Shown: piece after piece, positions 15,972 to 24,598 of the stretch
Position numbering within the stretch: the stretch's first letter is position 1
How the letters are laid out: every line of letters begins with the position of its first letter
Assembly (NCBI GenBank): GCA_018223415.1
Contig: JAGTTQ010000001.1
Location: 1,068,365-1,132,364 of the forward strand
Reading direction: 5' to 3'
Length of the DNA stretch: 64,000 nt
From: Eubacteriaceae bacterium Marseille-Q4139
Lineage (GTDB): Bacteria > Bacillota > Clostridia > Lachnospirales > Lachnospiraceae
Translations under genes and position numbers: made by a program
Notes under the pieces: model-generated
The model's input: the letters and a program-made list of their open reading frames with translations, nothing else
The model's database searches: none
What the model was told of the DNA's origin: nothing

Positions 15972-17383
15972 ACGTTTCCCCCCTCTGCCGCCTGTTTTAA
16001 AAGCTCATAAAGACGCTGTATCTCCTGCCTGCTTGTCAGCTCGCTGATACAAAAAAGGGCGCTTTGCCCCAACCAGGGAAAATCAGAAGAAAGATCCTTA
16101 CCGCCAAATACTCCATGTTCCAGAAGGAACTTATGAATCTCTTCCACAGTCTTTCCCGTGGAATCATAGTTGATAATAAACTCCTGAAACGGATGACCGC
16201 CCAGCGGATTCACGCTGATTCCTTGAATCCTCGATAAGATTCGGATCGCATAATCCGTCTTTCTCATGATCTGCTCGCCCAATTCCTTCATTCCCTGCGG
16301 CCCCATTAAGCCAAGATAAACGCCTGCAACAATGGCCCACAAGCCAGAAGCCGTTCCAAAATACTCCTTGGCACGTTCCCTGCTGCCATGGGAACACCGT
16401 TCATTCAGAGCCCGCCCCCATCCAAACTCGTTCTCATGCTCCGTCTTCGCAATCCCGTACAGATATGTGGGAATTTCATTTATATATTTCGGATCATCAC
16501 GGACGGCAAGAAAGCCGGCACAGCCGCCTCCATAATGCATACCGATGCCCAAAGGCTGGATATCGCCGCATACAATATCCGCCCCGTAATCAGCCGGGCT
16601 TTTTAAAATACCAAGGGATATAATCTCCGGGCATACGATAAAAACAGCACCAGAGCCATGAGCAAGTTCTCCTATTTCTTCCGCTTCTTCTTCAAAAAAA
16701 CCAAGATAAGACGGATTTTCCAGAAACACGGCTGCGGTTTTATCCGAAAGCATGGTTTTCAGTTCGTGTTTATCCATGCGGCCTGTTTTGGGATTGCACC
16801 CTATCAGGCGGATATTTCCGCTGCTTTTACAGTATTCGCGCGCCTGGGAAAGGATCTCCGGGTTCGTTGTAGAAGGCAGCAGCAAATCCACCCTGCCCTG
16901 TGATGCCCCAATTCTTAAGGCCATTCTGAGTGCAGAGCATATAGCCTGTCCGGCATCATAAGTGGTATAGCTGACTACATCGAGATTTAACAATTCTCCC
17001 ATCATGCTCTGGTATTCAAAAATTGCCTGCATTTTCCCATGATCGGAATACGTGTCTCCACAGTACGCCGTCAGAAATTCCGCACGTCCGGCAATCTCAT
17101 CGCAGACAGCCGGAACCAGATGCCGATAGCAGCCAGCCCCCAGAAAACTGCTGTTTTTCCCGCAGGAAATATTTTGTTCCAGCAGTTTTTCCATATGGCG
17201 CGACAATGTGTACTCATCCCGAATCGGTTCCGGCAGTTGAAGCGGCCTATGAAGCAGCAGTTCTTCCGGTATGATGTCCTGGTATAATTCTTTTATTTCA
17301 GAGATGCCAAGGGCGTCCAGCATCTGCTGCTTGTTTGCCGGCGCACTGTTGGGCATATAGGGATATGCCTGCTGATTACCCAT
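15968..17383 (-). CDS. Divergent glycine dehydrogenase subunit 1-like protein (GcvPA-like)
   Basis: A 471-residue homologue of P-protein subunit 1. SSFLGAGCYRHLVPAVCDEI and KMQAIFEYQSMMGELLNLDV follow the family pattern. The segment between them, usually TAYTPYQPEISQG, reads TAYCGDTYSDHGK, so the substrate pocket is altered. GGGGGG lies six bases upstream of the ATG at 17383, and the oppF-like stop is 12 bases before that. It pairs with the downstream subunit 2-like protein to form the active-site dimer in this family. The divergence plus the missing T and H proteins argue against a standard glycine cleavage system. Confidence 0.85.
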   Translation of the reverse strand: MGNQQAYPYMPNSAPANKQQMLDALGISEIKELYQDIIPEELLLHRPLQLPEPIRDEYTLSRHMEKLLEQNISCGKNSSFLGAGCYRHLVPAVCDEIAGRAEFLTAYCGDTYSDHGKMQAIFEYQSMMGELLNLDVVSYTTYDAGQAICSALRMALRIGASQGRVDLLLPSTTNPEILSQAREYCKSSGNIRLIGCNPKTGRMDKHELKTMLSDKTAAVFLENPSYLGFFEEEAEEIGELAHGSGAVFIVCPEIISLGILKSPADYGADIVCGDIQPLGIGMHYGGGCAGFLAVRDDPKYINEIPTYLYGIAKTEHENEFGWGRALNERCSHGSRERAKEYFGTASGLWAIVAGVYLGLMGPQGMKELGEQIMRKTDYAIRILSRIQGISVNPLGGHPFQEFIINYDSTGKTVEEIHKFLLEHGVFGGKDLSSDFPWLGQSALFCISELTSRQEIQRLYELLKQAAEGGNV

Positions 17384-17395
17384 AAGAATCCCCCC

Positions 17396-18361
17396 TTATA
17401 GTCCGTTGATCTCTCTGACGAAATGGCAGGCCACAAAGTGTCTTGGCATAATTTCTTCCAGTTCCGGCTCCTTTTGAGAACAGATCTCCTTTGCATACGG
17501 GCAGCGTTTTGCAAAGCGGCAGCCTGGCCTGGGATTGATTGGCGAAGAAAGCTCCCCGCTTAAAAGCTGCCGTTTTTTCTTTTGTGTTCCATACACAGGA
17601 AGCGGTACGGCTGCCAGAAGAGCTTTGGTATAGGGATGCAGACGATTCATGAAAATATCCTTATCACTGGCAAACTCTACCATTTTCCCCAGGTACATAA
17701 CAAGAATCTCATCGGAAATATGCTTTACTACCGACAGATTATGTGTGATAAACAGATAGGTAAGATTTCTCTCCTCCTGCAAATCCTGCATCAGATTCAG
17801 GATCTGTGCCTGAATGGAAACATCAAGTGCCGATACCGGCTCATCGCATACAATGAATTTAGGATTCAGTGCAAGCGCCCGTGCAACACCGATCCTCTGG
17901 CGTCTGCCGCCATCAAGCTCATGGGGATAGGAATTTGCCAGCCTTCTGGCCAGTCCGACCGTATCCATCAGTTCCAAAACCTGTTTTTCAAGATCCTGCT
18001 TTGACTGCGCCCGGTGATAAATCTGAAGCGGTTCCGCAATGATTTCACTGACCGATTGTCTTGGATTTAATGACGCAAATGGATCCTGAAAGATCATCTG
18101 CATGTCTTTGCGAATTTCGTTCAGCTCTGATTTCTTCAAATCGCTGATATCTTTTCCTTCAAAAATGATCTGGCCGTCTGTTCTCTCAAGAAGATGAATC
18201 AGGACACGACCGAGAGTGGACTTTCCGCATCCCGACTCCCCTACGACTCCGAGCGTTTTCCCCGCTTCAATGGAAAAGCTGACATCGTCAACGGCATGGA
18301 GCATGCCCTTCGGTGTTTTGAAGTATTTTTTTAAATGCTTTGCTTCCAAAATAGTAGCCAA
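17396..18361 (-). CDS. oppF: Oligopeptide ABC transporter ATP-binding protein (OppF-like)
   Basis: A 321-residue ATPase. Walker A GESGCGKST, Q-loop, signature LDGGRRQRIGVARAL (the LDGG form usual for OppF), Walker B FIVCDEPVSALD, and a C-terminal CPYAKEIC cysteine segment typical of Opp/Dpp ATPases, which often carries an Fe-S site. The start is assigned to TTG at 18361 because GGAGG lies eight bases upstream; the GTG three codons earlier overlaps that site. It is the second ATPase of the five-gene importer. Confidence 0.92.
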   Translation of the reverse strand: MATILEAKHLKKYFKTPKGMLHAVDDVSFSIEAGKTLGVVGESGCGKSTLGRVLIHLLERTDGQIIFEGKDISDLKKSELNEIRKDMQMIFQDPFASLNPRQSVSEIIAEPLQIYHRAQSKQDLEKQVLELMDTVGLARRLANSYPHELDGGRRQRIGVARALALNPKFIVCDEPVSALDVSIQAQILNLMQDLQEERNLTYLFITHNLSVVKHISDEILVMYLGKMVEFASDKDIFMNRLHPYTKALLAAVPLPVYGTQKKKRQLLSGELSSPINPRPGCRFAKRCPYAKEICSQKEPELEEIMPRHFVACHFVREINGL

Positions 18362-18375
18362 AATCCGCACCTCCT

Positions 18376-19344
18376 CTAAGTTTCAGCGTATTTGATGCAG
18401 CGGACAAAGTGTCCCGGAGTAACCTCTGTCAATTCAAACTTTTTATGACGGCAGCTCTCACAGCAATCCGGGCAGCGCAGGCTGAAGCTGCATCCTATGG
18501 GAAGATTGGTGGGGTCCGGCATAAGGCCTTTGATTGGTTTTAGGCGGTGAACATCCTCGTCAAAATTAGGGATGGAATTAAAGAGTCCAATGCTGTATGG
18601 GTGGAGCGTGTGATTATAAATATGATCCAGTGTACCATATTCAACAATTTCTCCGGCATACATGATTGCCGCCTTGTCACAGATATCTGCCACGACACCC
18701 AAGTCATGCGTAATGAGAATCAGCGTTGTCTTTAGCTCCCGGATAATGCGGTCAATCATCTCAAGAACCTGCGCCTGAATTGTAACGTCCAAGGCTGTTG
18801 TAGGCTCATCTGCGATCAAAAGAGAAGGGCTGCGGGCCAATGCAATCGCAATAATGACTCTCTGCTTCATGCCGCCGGAAAATTGATGCGGATACTCCGA
18901 ATAACGCTCGCCCGGAATTCCAACCATTTCCAGCATTTCCTTTGCCTTTGCCGCAGCTTCCAGCTTGGTGGTTTTTTCATGAAGCCGGATCACCTCGCTG
19001 ATTTGATCCCCCACCGTGATTACCGGATTCAGGGCGGTCATAGGATCCTGGAAAATCATGGATATTTTTTCACCGCGCAGCTTTCTGAGCTCGCTTTGCG
19101 GCAGCTTTGTCAGATCTTTTCCTTCAAAAATTATTTCTCCGCTTTTAATCCTGCCGGGTGGAGAAGTAATGAGCTGCATGATCGAAAGTGCCGTCGTGGT
19201 CTTTCCCGCCCCGGTTTCTCCCACCAGTCCCAGAGCTTCGCCTTTTTCGAGGGTAAAGCTCAGATTGTTGACGGCTTGGACAATGGATTTTCCGGAGGTA
19301 TATTCAACGGTTAGATTTCTGACTTCCAAAATAGGTTCTGACAT
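18376..19344 (-). CDS. oppD: Oligopeptide ABC transporter ATP-binding protein (OppD-like)
   Basis: A 322-residue ATPase. Walker A GETGAGKTT, signature FSGGMKQRVIIAIAL, Walker B LLIADEPTTALD, and the C-terminal cysteine-rich CPDCCESCRHK segment of Opp/Dpp ATPases. Two ATG codons are six bases apart (19350 and 19344); the second has GGAGG at a normal nine-base spacing, while the first is too close. It partners OppF to power import. Confidence 0.92.
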   Translation of the reverse strand: MSEPILEVRNLTVEYTSGKSIVQAVNNLSFTLEKGEALGLVGETGAGKTTTALSIMQLITSPPGRIKSGEIIFEGKDLTKLPQSELRKLRGEKISMIFQDPMTALNPVITVGDQISEVIRLHEKTTKLEAAAKAKEMLEMVGIPGERYSEYPHQFSGGMKQRVIIAIALARSPSLLIADEPTTALDVTIQAQVLEMIDRIIRELKTTLILITHDLGVVADICDKAAIMYAGEIVEYGTLDHIYNHTLHPYSIGLFNSIPNFDEDVHRLKPIKGLMPDPTNLPIGCSFSLRCPDCCESCRHKKFELTEVTPGHFVRCIKYAET

Positions 19345-19358
19345 TTTCATATCCCTCC

Positions 19359-20258
19359 TTAAATCTTCAGTTTCGGATCAAGAGCATCACGAAGTCCGTC
19401 TCCGAGAATGTTAAACGCAAATACAGTTATCATTATCATCATACCCGGAAAGGTGACGACCGGCCAGAAATCACGAATATACGCGCGACCGGCAGAAAGC
19501 ATGGAACCCCATTCCGGTGTGGGAGGCGTGATTCCAAGTCCAAGAAAACTTAAAGATGCCGCAGATAAAATTGCAACCGCAATGCTCATGGTTGCCTGGA
19601 CGATAATCGGAGCCAGACAGTTCGGAAGAATGTGCCTCGTAATAAGGCGGAAATCGCTGGCGCCTATGGAACGCGCTGCTTCAATATACTCCATCTGTTT
19701 TACCGACAAAATAGATGCTCTGACAATTCTTGCATATCCGGGAACCGCACCGATTCCCACAGCTACAATCAGGTTTCCAAGGCCCGGCCCGAGCGCGGAT
19801 GCTATCGAAAGTGCAAGAAGAATATTCGGGATAGCCAGCACAATATCCACGAGCCGCATAATGATATTGTCAGCCACCTGGCCGTAAAATCCTGCAATGC
19901 ACCCCAAAATCACTCCGAACAGGCAGGAAAACGATACGGAAATCAGCCCGACAGAAAGCGAGTATCTTGCTCCATAGATCAAACGGCTTAAAATATCACG
20001 TCCATAGTCGTCTGTGCCCAGGAGGAACTCCGAGCACGGATAAGTAAACCGGCGAGACAAATCCTGATCGTCCGGCCCATACGGGGCAATCTGTTCCGCA
20101 AAAACAGCGAGGATAATCAGCAGAAAGATAATGATAAGGCTGGCTATCGCCAGTCTGTTCTTTGCAAAGCGTCCCATGATCTCCCGGAACTGGCTTTGCT
20201 TTTTAAAGACAACCTGCGTCTCCTGACCGAAGGTCTTTGTATCAGATTGATTAGCCAT
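19359..20258 (-). CDS. oppC: Oligopeptide ABC transporter permease (OppC-like)
   Basis: A 299-residue inner-membrane permease. An N-terminal cytoplasmic stretch and one membrane helix are followed by a periplasm-facing loop (APYGPDDQD) and the five-helix BPD_transp_1 domain with the EAARSIGASDFRLITRHILPN coupling loop that docks on the ATPases. It overlaps the oppB-like gene by 8 bp, indicating translational coupling. The product forms the translocation pore with OppB. Confidence 0.93.
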   Translation of the reverse strand: MANQSDTKTFGQETQVVFKKQSQFREIMGRFAKNRLAIASLIIIFLLIILAVFAEQIAPYGPDDQDLSRRFTYPCSEFLLGTDDYGRDILSRLIYGARYSLSVGLISVSFSCLFGVILGCIAGFYGQVADNIIMRLVDIVLAIPNILLALSIASALGPGLGNLIVAVGIGAVPGYARIVRASILSVKQMEYIEAARSIGASDFRLITRHILPNCLAPIIVQATMSIAVAILSAASLSFLGLGITPPTPEWGSMLSAGRAYIRDFWPVVTFPGMMIMITVFAFNILGDGLRDALDPKLKI

Positions 20259-21231
20259 TACTGGAAGCCCCTCCTTTCACTGCCGCCTGTTTGTCCTTTT
20301 TAGGGCGAATGTACTGAGAACGAATTCTTGGATCTACGAACGCATAAAGAATGTCAATCAGTAAATTCACAATAGACGTAGAAAACGCAATCAGTAAAAC
20401 GCCGCCCTGTACAATGGGGAAATTCTGAAGTTTAATGGCATCGACCATCAGTTTTCCAATCCCTGCGATTGAAAAAACCGTTTCCGCCATGACAGCGCCG
20501 CCCATGAGACGGCCAAACTGAAGTCCTGCAACTGTTATGATGGGAATCAATGCATTTGGCAGTGCATGACGCAGTATCACTAGAGTCTCATTCTGTCCTT
20601 TTGCCCGGGCAGTTCGGATGTAATCCTGCCTGACAACCTCCAGCATGCTGGAGCGGGTCATTCTCATAATCGTCGCAGTAGAGTTCATTCCCAGTGAAAT
20701 GACCGGCAAGATCCAATGAAGGGGACTGGAAAGCCCTGAAGGCGGAAGAATTTTCCAATTAACAGCAAAGATAATGATTAACATCAACGCGAGCCAGAAG
20801 TTGGGTATGGAAACACCCAAAAGAGAAAACGTCGTTGCAAGATTATCAAAAATGGAATACTGTTTTGTTGCCGAAATGATTCCCATGGAGACGCCAAAAA
20901 TCAGGGACAGCAACACCCCAGCCCCAGCTAACTTAATCGTCGTGGGGAACCTGTCTAAAAGCTCCTCTGTAACAGGGCGTTTAGTAGAATAAGAGGTTCC
21001 CAGATCTCCATGAAGCACCCCTTTCATGTAATTAAAATATTGAACCAGATATGGGTCGTTTAGTTTCAATTCTTCCCGCAGCTGTTCCTTCTGTTCAATG
21101 GTGGCGCTGTCTCCTAACAGCATATCCGCCGCATCACCTGGCGTCAGATACATCATGGTAAAGATAATCAAGGTAACGCCAATCAGAACAGGAATCATCA
21201 TAAGAATTCGTTTTCCTATAAAGCGCAGCAA
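20251..21231 (-). CDS. oppB: Oligopeptide ABC transporter permease (OppB-like)
   Basis: A 326-residue permease with an N-terminal helix (GKRILMMIPVLIGVTLIIF), the conserved YLTPGDAADMLLG loop, and the C-terminal permease domain with a RTARAKGQNETLVILRHALPN coupling motif. It starts with TTG at 21231, seven bases after AAGGGG. A roughly 78-bp gap separates it from the binding-protein gene upstream, which is enough for a small processing or attenuation hairpin (GCTGCATCCGAACAT / GTTCGGGTGCAGC type at about 21259-21287), a common way to raise the binding protein relative to the permeases. Confidence 0.93.
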   Translation of the reverse strand: MLRFIGKRILMMIPVLIGVTLIIFTMMYLTPGDAADMLLGDSATIEQKEQLREELKLNDPYLVQYFNYMKGVLHGDLGTSYSTKRPVTEELLDRFPTTIKLAGAGVLLSLIFGVSMGIISATKQYSIFDNLATTFSLLGVSIPNFWLALMLIIIFAVNWKILPPSGLSSPLHWILPVISLGMNSTATIMRMTRSSMLEVVRQDYIRTARAKGQNETLVILRHALPNALIPIITVAGLQFGRLMGGAVMAETVFSIAGIGKLMVDAIKLQNFPIVQGGVLLIAFSTSIVNLLIDILYAFVDPRIRSQYIRPKKDKQAAVKGGASSNG

Positions 21232-21308
21232 ATTTGCAACCCCTTTCTTCTGATGAGGTGCTGCACCCGAACTTTATGTTCGGATGCAGCTTTTCGAGAG
21301 CATTCAGT

Positions 21309-22862
21309 CTATTCAAGAACTTGAATATTTTCCATTTTCAGGTAATTCATTCGATCAAATTCAAATCCCTCTACTTTGTCTGATACGGCATAGATGGTAT
21401 TTTTAAATGCCAGCGGAATGGTCCACTTTTCTTCCCACAAATAGTCACAGATATCGTAATAAGCTTCCGCGCGCTCTTCCGTATTATAAATAGCCTTTGC
21501 GTCAGCAAGCATTTTATCAAGGTCTGCATTATTGGAATTCAACCGGTCACCAAACGCAGAATCATAAATAATCAGCGTACTTGCCGGGTCAGACGCGCTT
21601 CCGTTTCGGATGCCGACCTGAAGCGTATTTCCCTGTGCCAGATAAGCCGCCACTTCGGCTGTACTTACGTTTGTCTCAACGCCAATCTGCTTCCACATAT
21701 TCTGAACGGCTTCTGTTAAACGCTGCATCTCTTCCAGCGGCTGGACAACAAAGTTAAGAGTCACCCCATCTGCATATCCGGCCTCTGCAATCAGCTGCTT
21801 TGCAGCATCTACATCATACATATTCGGATCATAGGTTTTCGCTCCCAGAATCGTCGTAGGCATGATGCTGTCAGCCACCGTTGCCGTATCTCCGTAAACT
21901 GCATCGACAATGGCTTCTCTGTCAATGGCATATGCCAATGCCTGTCTTAAACGAACATCAGATAAAACCGGATCCTGCATATTAAACGTAATGGTCGTGT
22001 ACTGATATCCTGGCTCCATTTCTACGCGGATTCCCTCTGCTTCCTGAAGTCTCGGCACTTCGCTGGCCAGCACGTTCAGACAAATATCCGCGTTTCCTGT
22101 CTCCATTTCAATAACACGATTGGCAGATTCCGTAATAATTTTATAGACAAGGTTCGGAGTTTTCGGCGCTTCTCCCCAGTAATCCTCATTGGCTGTCAAA
22201 TGGAGCTCTGTTCCTGTTACCCACTCTTCCAGTTTATACGGGCCAGTTCCTACCGGGGCATGTCCGAAAGCATCCTCTCCCATTTCTTCTATGGCACGTT
22301 TACTGACAATCGCGCCTCTCTGTCCGTTTAAGGTATCATAAATGGATGCATCCGGAGATTTCAGCTTGATTTCAACGGTCAGATCGTCGATGACCTTGGT
22401 GTTTTCCGGGTCAAACGTAATAAAGGTAGACGAACTTCCCGGATTGGTGCAGGCCCGTTCGATAGTATATCGCACATCTTCAGCCGTTAACGTATCACCA
22501 TTATGGAATTTAACGCCATCCCGCAGATGGAAGCGAAACGTCGTATCATCAATCTGTTCCCAGCTTTCTGCGAGACATGGAACCGGCTGGCTGTTCTCAT
22601 CCAGGGTAACAAGTGTATCATATATCTGCGTTGATACGGCGCCACAGGACATCTTCCCCTGTGCCTGCGGATCCAAAGTTGTCGGTTCCTCCCAATGTGC
22701 AATCGTGATCGTGTCCTTATAAGAACCTTCTCCTCCGGAAACATTCTCTCCTGTACCTCCGGAACCTGGGTCACTGTTCTGTCCGCAGCCCGCAGCCATT
22801 GCTGCAATTATGGAAATGGCAAGCGCCGTCGATAAGATGCGTGCTATTTTTCTTTTTTTCAT
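21309..22862 (-). CDS. oppA: Extracellular solute-binding lipoprotein, family 5 (OppA-like)
   Basis: A lipoprotein of about 517 residues. Basic N-terminus, hydrophobic helix and lipobox AMAAGC, then a low-complexity GSGGTGENVSGG linker and the SBP_bac_5 fold (HWEEPTTLDPQ, FRLRDGVKFHNGDTLTAEDV, VGTGPYKLEEW). The ATG at 22862 has GGAGG eight bases upstream; an earlier ATG at 22883 lies before that site. It captures the substrate for OppBCDF. Family 5 proteins bind peptides but also nickel chelates, opines and other amino compounds, so peptide is only the default guess. Confidence 0.92.
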   Translation of the reverse strand: MKKRKIARILSTALAISIIAAMAAGCGQNSDPGSGGTGENVSGGEGSYKDTITIAHWEEPTTLDPQAQGKMSCGAVSTQIYDTLVTLDENSQPVPCLAESWEQIDDTTFRFHLRDGVKFHNGDTLTAEDVRYTIERACTNPGSSSTFITFDPENTKVIDDLTVEIKLKSPDASIYDTLNGQRGAIVSKRAIEEMGEDAFGHAPVGTGPYKLEEWVTGTELHLTANEDYWGEAPKTPNLVYKIITESANRVIEMETGNADICLNVLASEVPRLQEAEGIRVEMEPGYQYTTITFNMQDPVLSDVRLRQALAYAIDREAIVDAVYGDTATVADSIMPTTILGAKTYDPNMYDVDAAKQLIAEAGYADGVTLNFVVQPLEEMQRLTEAVQNMWKQIGVETNVSTAEVAAYLAQGNTLQVGIRNGSASDPASTLIIYDSAFGDRLNSNNADLDKMLADAKAIYNTEERAEAYYDICDYLWEEKWTIPLAFKNTIYAVSDKVEGFEFDRMNYLKMENIQVLE

Positions 22863-22897
22863 TTCATACGCCTCCTGATTCATAAACGTTTTACATG

Positions 22898-23560
22898 CTA
22901 TAACTTTTTAAGGTCTGCAATCGTGTCTGTAAGGCCAACTGAAAACAGACGGTCCACATTCCAAAGCGGGTCACCTCCCTCCAAAAAGCGTTTTCTCAAG
23001 GAAACTTCACGCGCAACAGATTCTTCTGCTTTCTTCAGTGCCTCTTCATAACCATCTGAAGGAAGAACTACGACCCCATCCGCATCACCAAAGACAAGAT
23101 CGCCTGGATTCACATGTGCGCCACAGCATACAATCGGGATCTGAACTTCTCCCGTAGCTCCGTAAATCATTGTCGTAACAGAAGATATCCCGGTGCAGAA
23201 AACAGGAATCTCCAATTTTTCAATCGCACGTGAATCCGTCGCCGGGCCGTCAATCACAATTCCGGCCATTCCCTGTCCCTGAGCATAGGTTGCCACCATC
23301 TCTCCGCAGCATGCAAAGGTTTGATCTCCGCAGCGGTCAATCACGATGACAGAGCCCTTTGGTGCATGCTTGATCCCATAATACAGTGCACAGGAATCGC
23401 GTCCGGAAATACGAACCGTATAGGCCGGGCCAATCATTCTCTTGTCATCCCGACGAATCGGCTTCATCTCGGGCCGCATAAATCCCCCATTGATATAATG
23501 CCCGACTGTCGCCGGATCCACCGATAAGAAACGTTCTTTTAAAGTATCTGTTAATTCCAT
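22898..23560 (-). CDS. RraA-family protein (HMG/CHA aldolase-like)
   Basis: A 220-residue protein of the RraA / 4-hydroxy-4-methyl-2-oxoglutarate aldolase superfamily. RDSCALYYGIKHAPKGSVIVID, GEMVATYAQGQGMAGIVIDGPATDSRAIE and GDLVFGDADGVVVLP follow the family order. The usual R-D in the VRDxxxI motif appears here as ATDSRAI. AAAGGGG lies upstream of the ATG. It is the first gene of the leftward transporter operon, controlled from the divergent promoter at 23611-23682. A pyruvate-type lyase or decarboxylase step, or a non-enzymatic role, is possible. Confidence 0.85.
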   Translation of the reverse strand: MELTDTLKERFLSVDPATVGHYINGGFMRPEMKPIRRDDKRMIGPAYTVRISGRDSCALYYGIKHAPKGSVIVIDRCGDQTFACCGEMVATYAQGQGMAGIVIDGPATDSRAIEKLEIPVFCTGISSVTTMIYGATGEVQIPIVCCGAHVNPGDLVFGDADGVVVLPSDGYEEALKKAEESVAREVSLRKRFLEGGDPLWNVDRLFSVGLTDTIADLKKL

Positions 23561-23610
23561 AATTGTACAGCCCCTTTCATAAGTTTTTGCATTTGATTTC
23601 TAATTTGGGA

Positions 23611-23682
23611 TTGACAGTTTTGTTCCTGCCAAGTAATATATTAGTATATTAATATAATACTATATTTTTTTACAGCTGACAA
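23611..23682. promoter_or_regulatory. Divergent promoters sharing a GntR operator
   Basis: Rightward promoter: TTGACA (23611-23616), 17 bp, TAATAT (23634-23639). Leftward promoter: TTGTCA (23682-23677), 17 bp, TATTAT (23659-23654). Between and over the -10 boxes lies AATATATTAGTATATT (23635-23650), a dyad with AATATA/TATATT arms. The identical 16-mer lies just upstream of the -35 of the GntR gene at 25488-25503, so one regulator very likely controls both directions and itself. Confidence 0.85.
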
Positions 23683-23770
23683 CTGTTTTTTTGAAAACAT
23701 GACAAAAAGAGGCAGAATTTTATAAAATCTTCATATAAAATGCACAAGAAAGTTGAAAGGAGACGAAGAA

Positions 23771-24517
23771 ATGAAGGAGACCAATTGGATCAAACTGATG
23801 AGCACCTCAGAATTCGCCGAGAGAAAGAAAGGCTGTGATACCGTTATCATTCCTGTCGGCGCCACGGAAGGCTATGGACCGCATCTGCCAATGGGTTCCG
23901 ATATTTTAGTTGCCCAAAAAATATCGGAGCTTGTGGCAGAAAAGGTAAATGCCCTGATCGGTCCTTCCGTTGAAGTAGGGGAATCCTATTCATTGGGTGG
24001 CTTTCCGGGAACAATCTGTATTAAGCCTGAAACCTGGACAGCATTTTTTCATGATATTATGGAATCTCTCGTCAAATGGGGATTTAAGAATTTCATGATT
24101 ATCAATGGACATGCCGGCAATGTTCCGCTGATCGGCCACACAGCCCGCTCCATGCAGGATCAGTACGGCATTAAATGCGCACAGATTGACTGGTGGCGCT
24201 TTACCCAGGCAAAAGGCATCGGGATTCTCGAAAATTCCGGATGGATGGCCCATGGGCATGCAAGCGAATGCGGCACATCTGTACTTTTATACCTGTACCC
24301 AGATTATGTGGAAATGGAACAGGCCGATAAGGCAGAGCCTGCCAGAGAGGGCTTCACAAGAGACTCTGATATTATTACATATGTTCCGTTTCATCTAACG
24401 GCTCCGCGGGCACTTTTGGGAGATGCTACCGTAGGAAACGCCCAGAAAGGCGAAGAGTTGGTAAATAAGTGCGTTGAACGAATTGTTTCATATATGCAGC
24501 AGGAATTTGACTGTTAA
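23771..24517 (+). CDS. Creatininase-family amidohydrolase-like protein
   Basis: A 248-residue protein of the creatininase / FAPy-deformylase / MftE family, metal-dependent enzymes that open cyclic amides. The N-terminal signature, normally E-Q-H-G-P-H-L-P, reads ATEGYGPHLPMGSD, so the histidine that is a metal ligand in the family is a tyrosine. NGHAGN and HASECGTS, counterparts of NGHGGN and HAGExETS, are present, the latter also missing one glutamate. AAAGGAG precedes the ATG at 23771. It is first in the rightward arm of the regulon. Activity could be changed or use a different metal arrangement; a hydrolase for a lactam or cyclic urea is the family default. Confidence 0.82.
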   Translation: MKETNWIKLMSTSEFAERKKGCDTVIIPVGATEGYGPHLPMGSDILVAQKISELVAEKVNALIGPSVEVGESYSLGGFPGTICIKPETWTAFFHDIMESLVKWGFKNFMIINGHAGNVPLIGHTARSMQDQYGIKCAQIDWWRFTQAKGIGILENSGWMAHGHASECGTSVLLYLYPDYVEMEQADKAEPAREGFTRDSDIITYVPFHLTAPRALLGDATVGNAQKGEELVNKCVERIVSYMQQEFDC

Positions 24518-24598
24518 AGTCCAGAAAGCGAGTCGGAAATTCCTTTTGACATCTGGCTTTTCCAATGTCATACTTATGAAAAGAGGAGGTATATAACG

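Noticed and set aside
14397..17383. Standard glycine cleavage system
   Set aside because: No T, H or L protein genes are nearby and key loops differ from true P-proteins.
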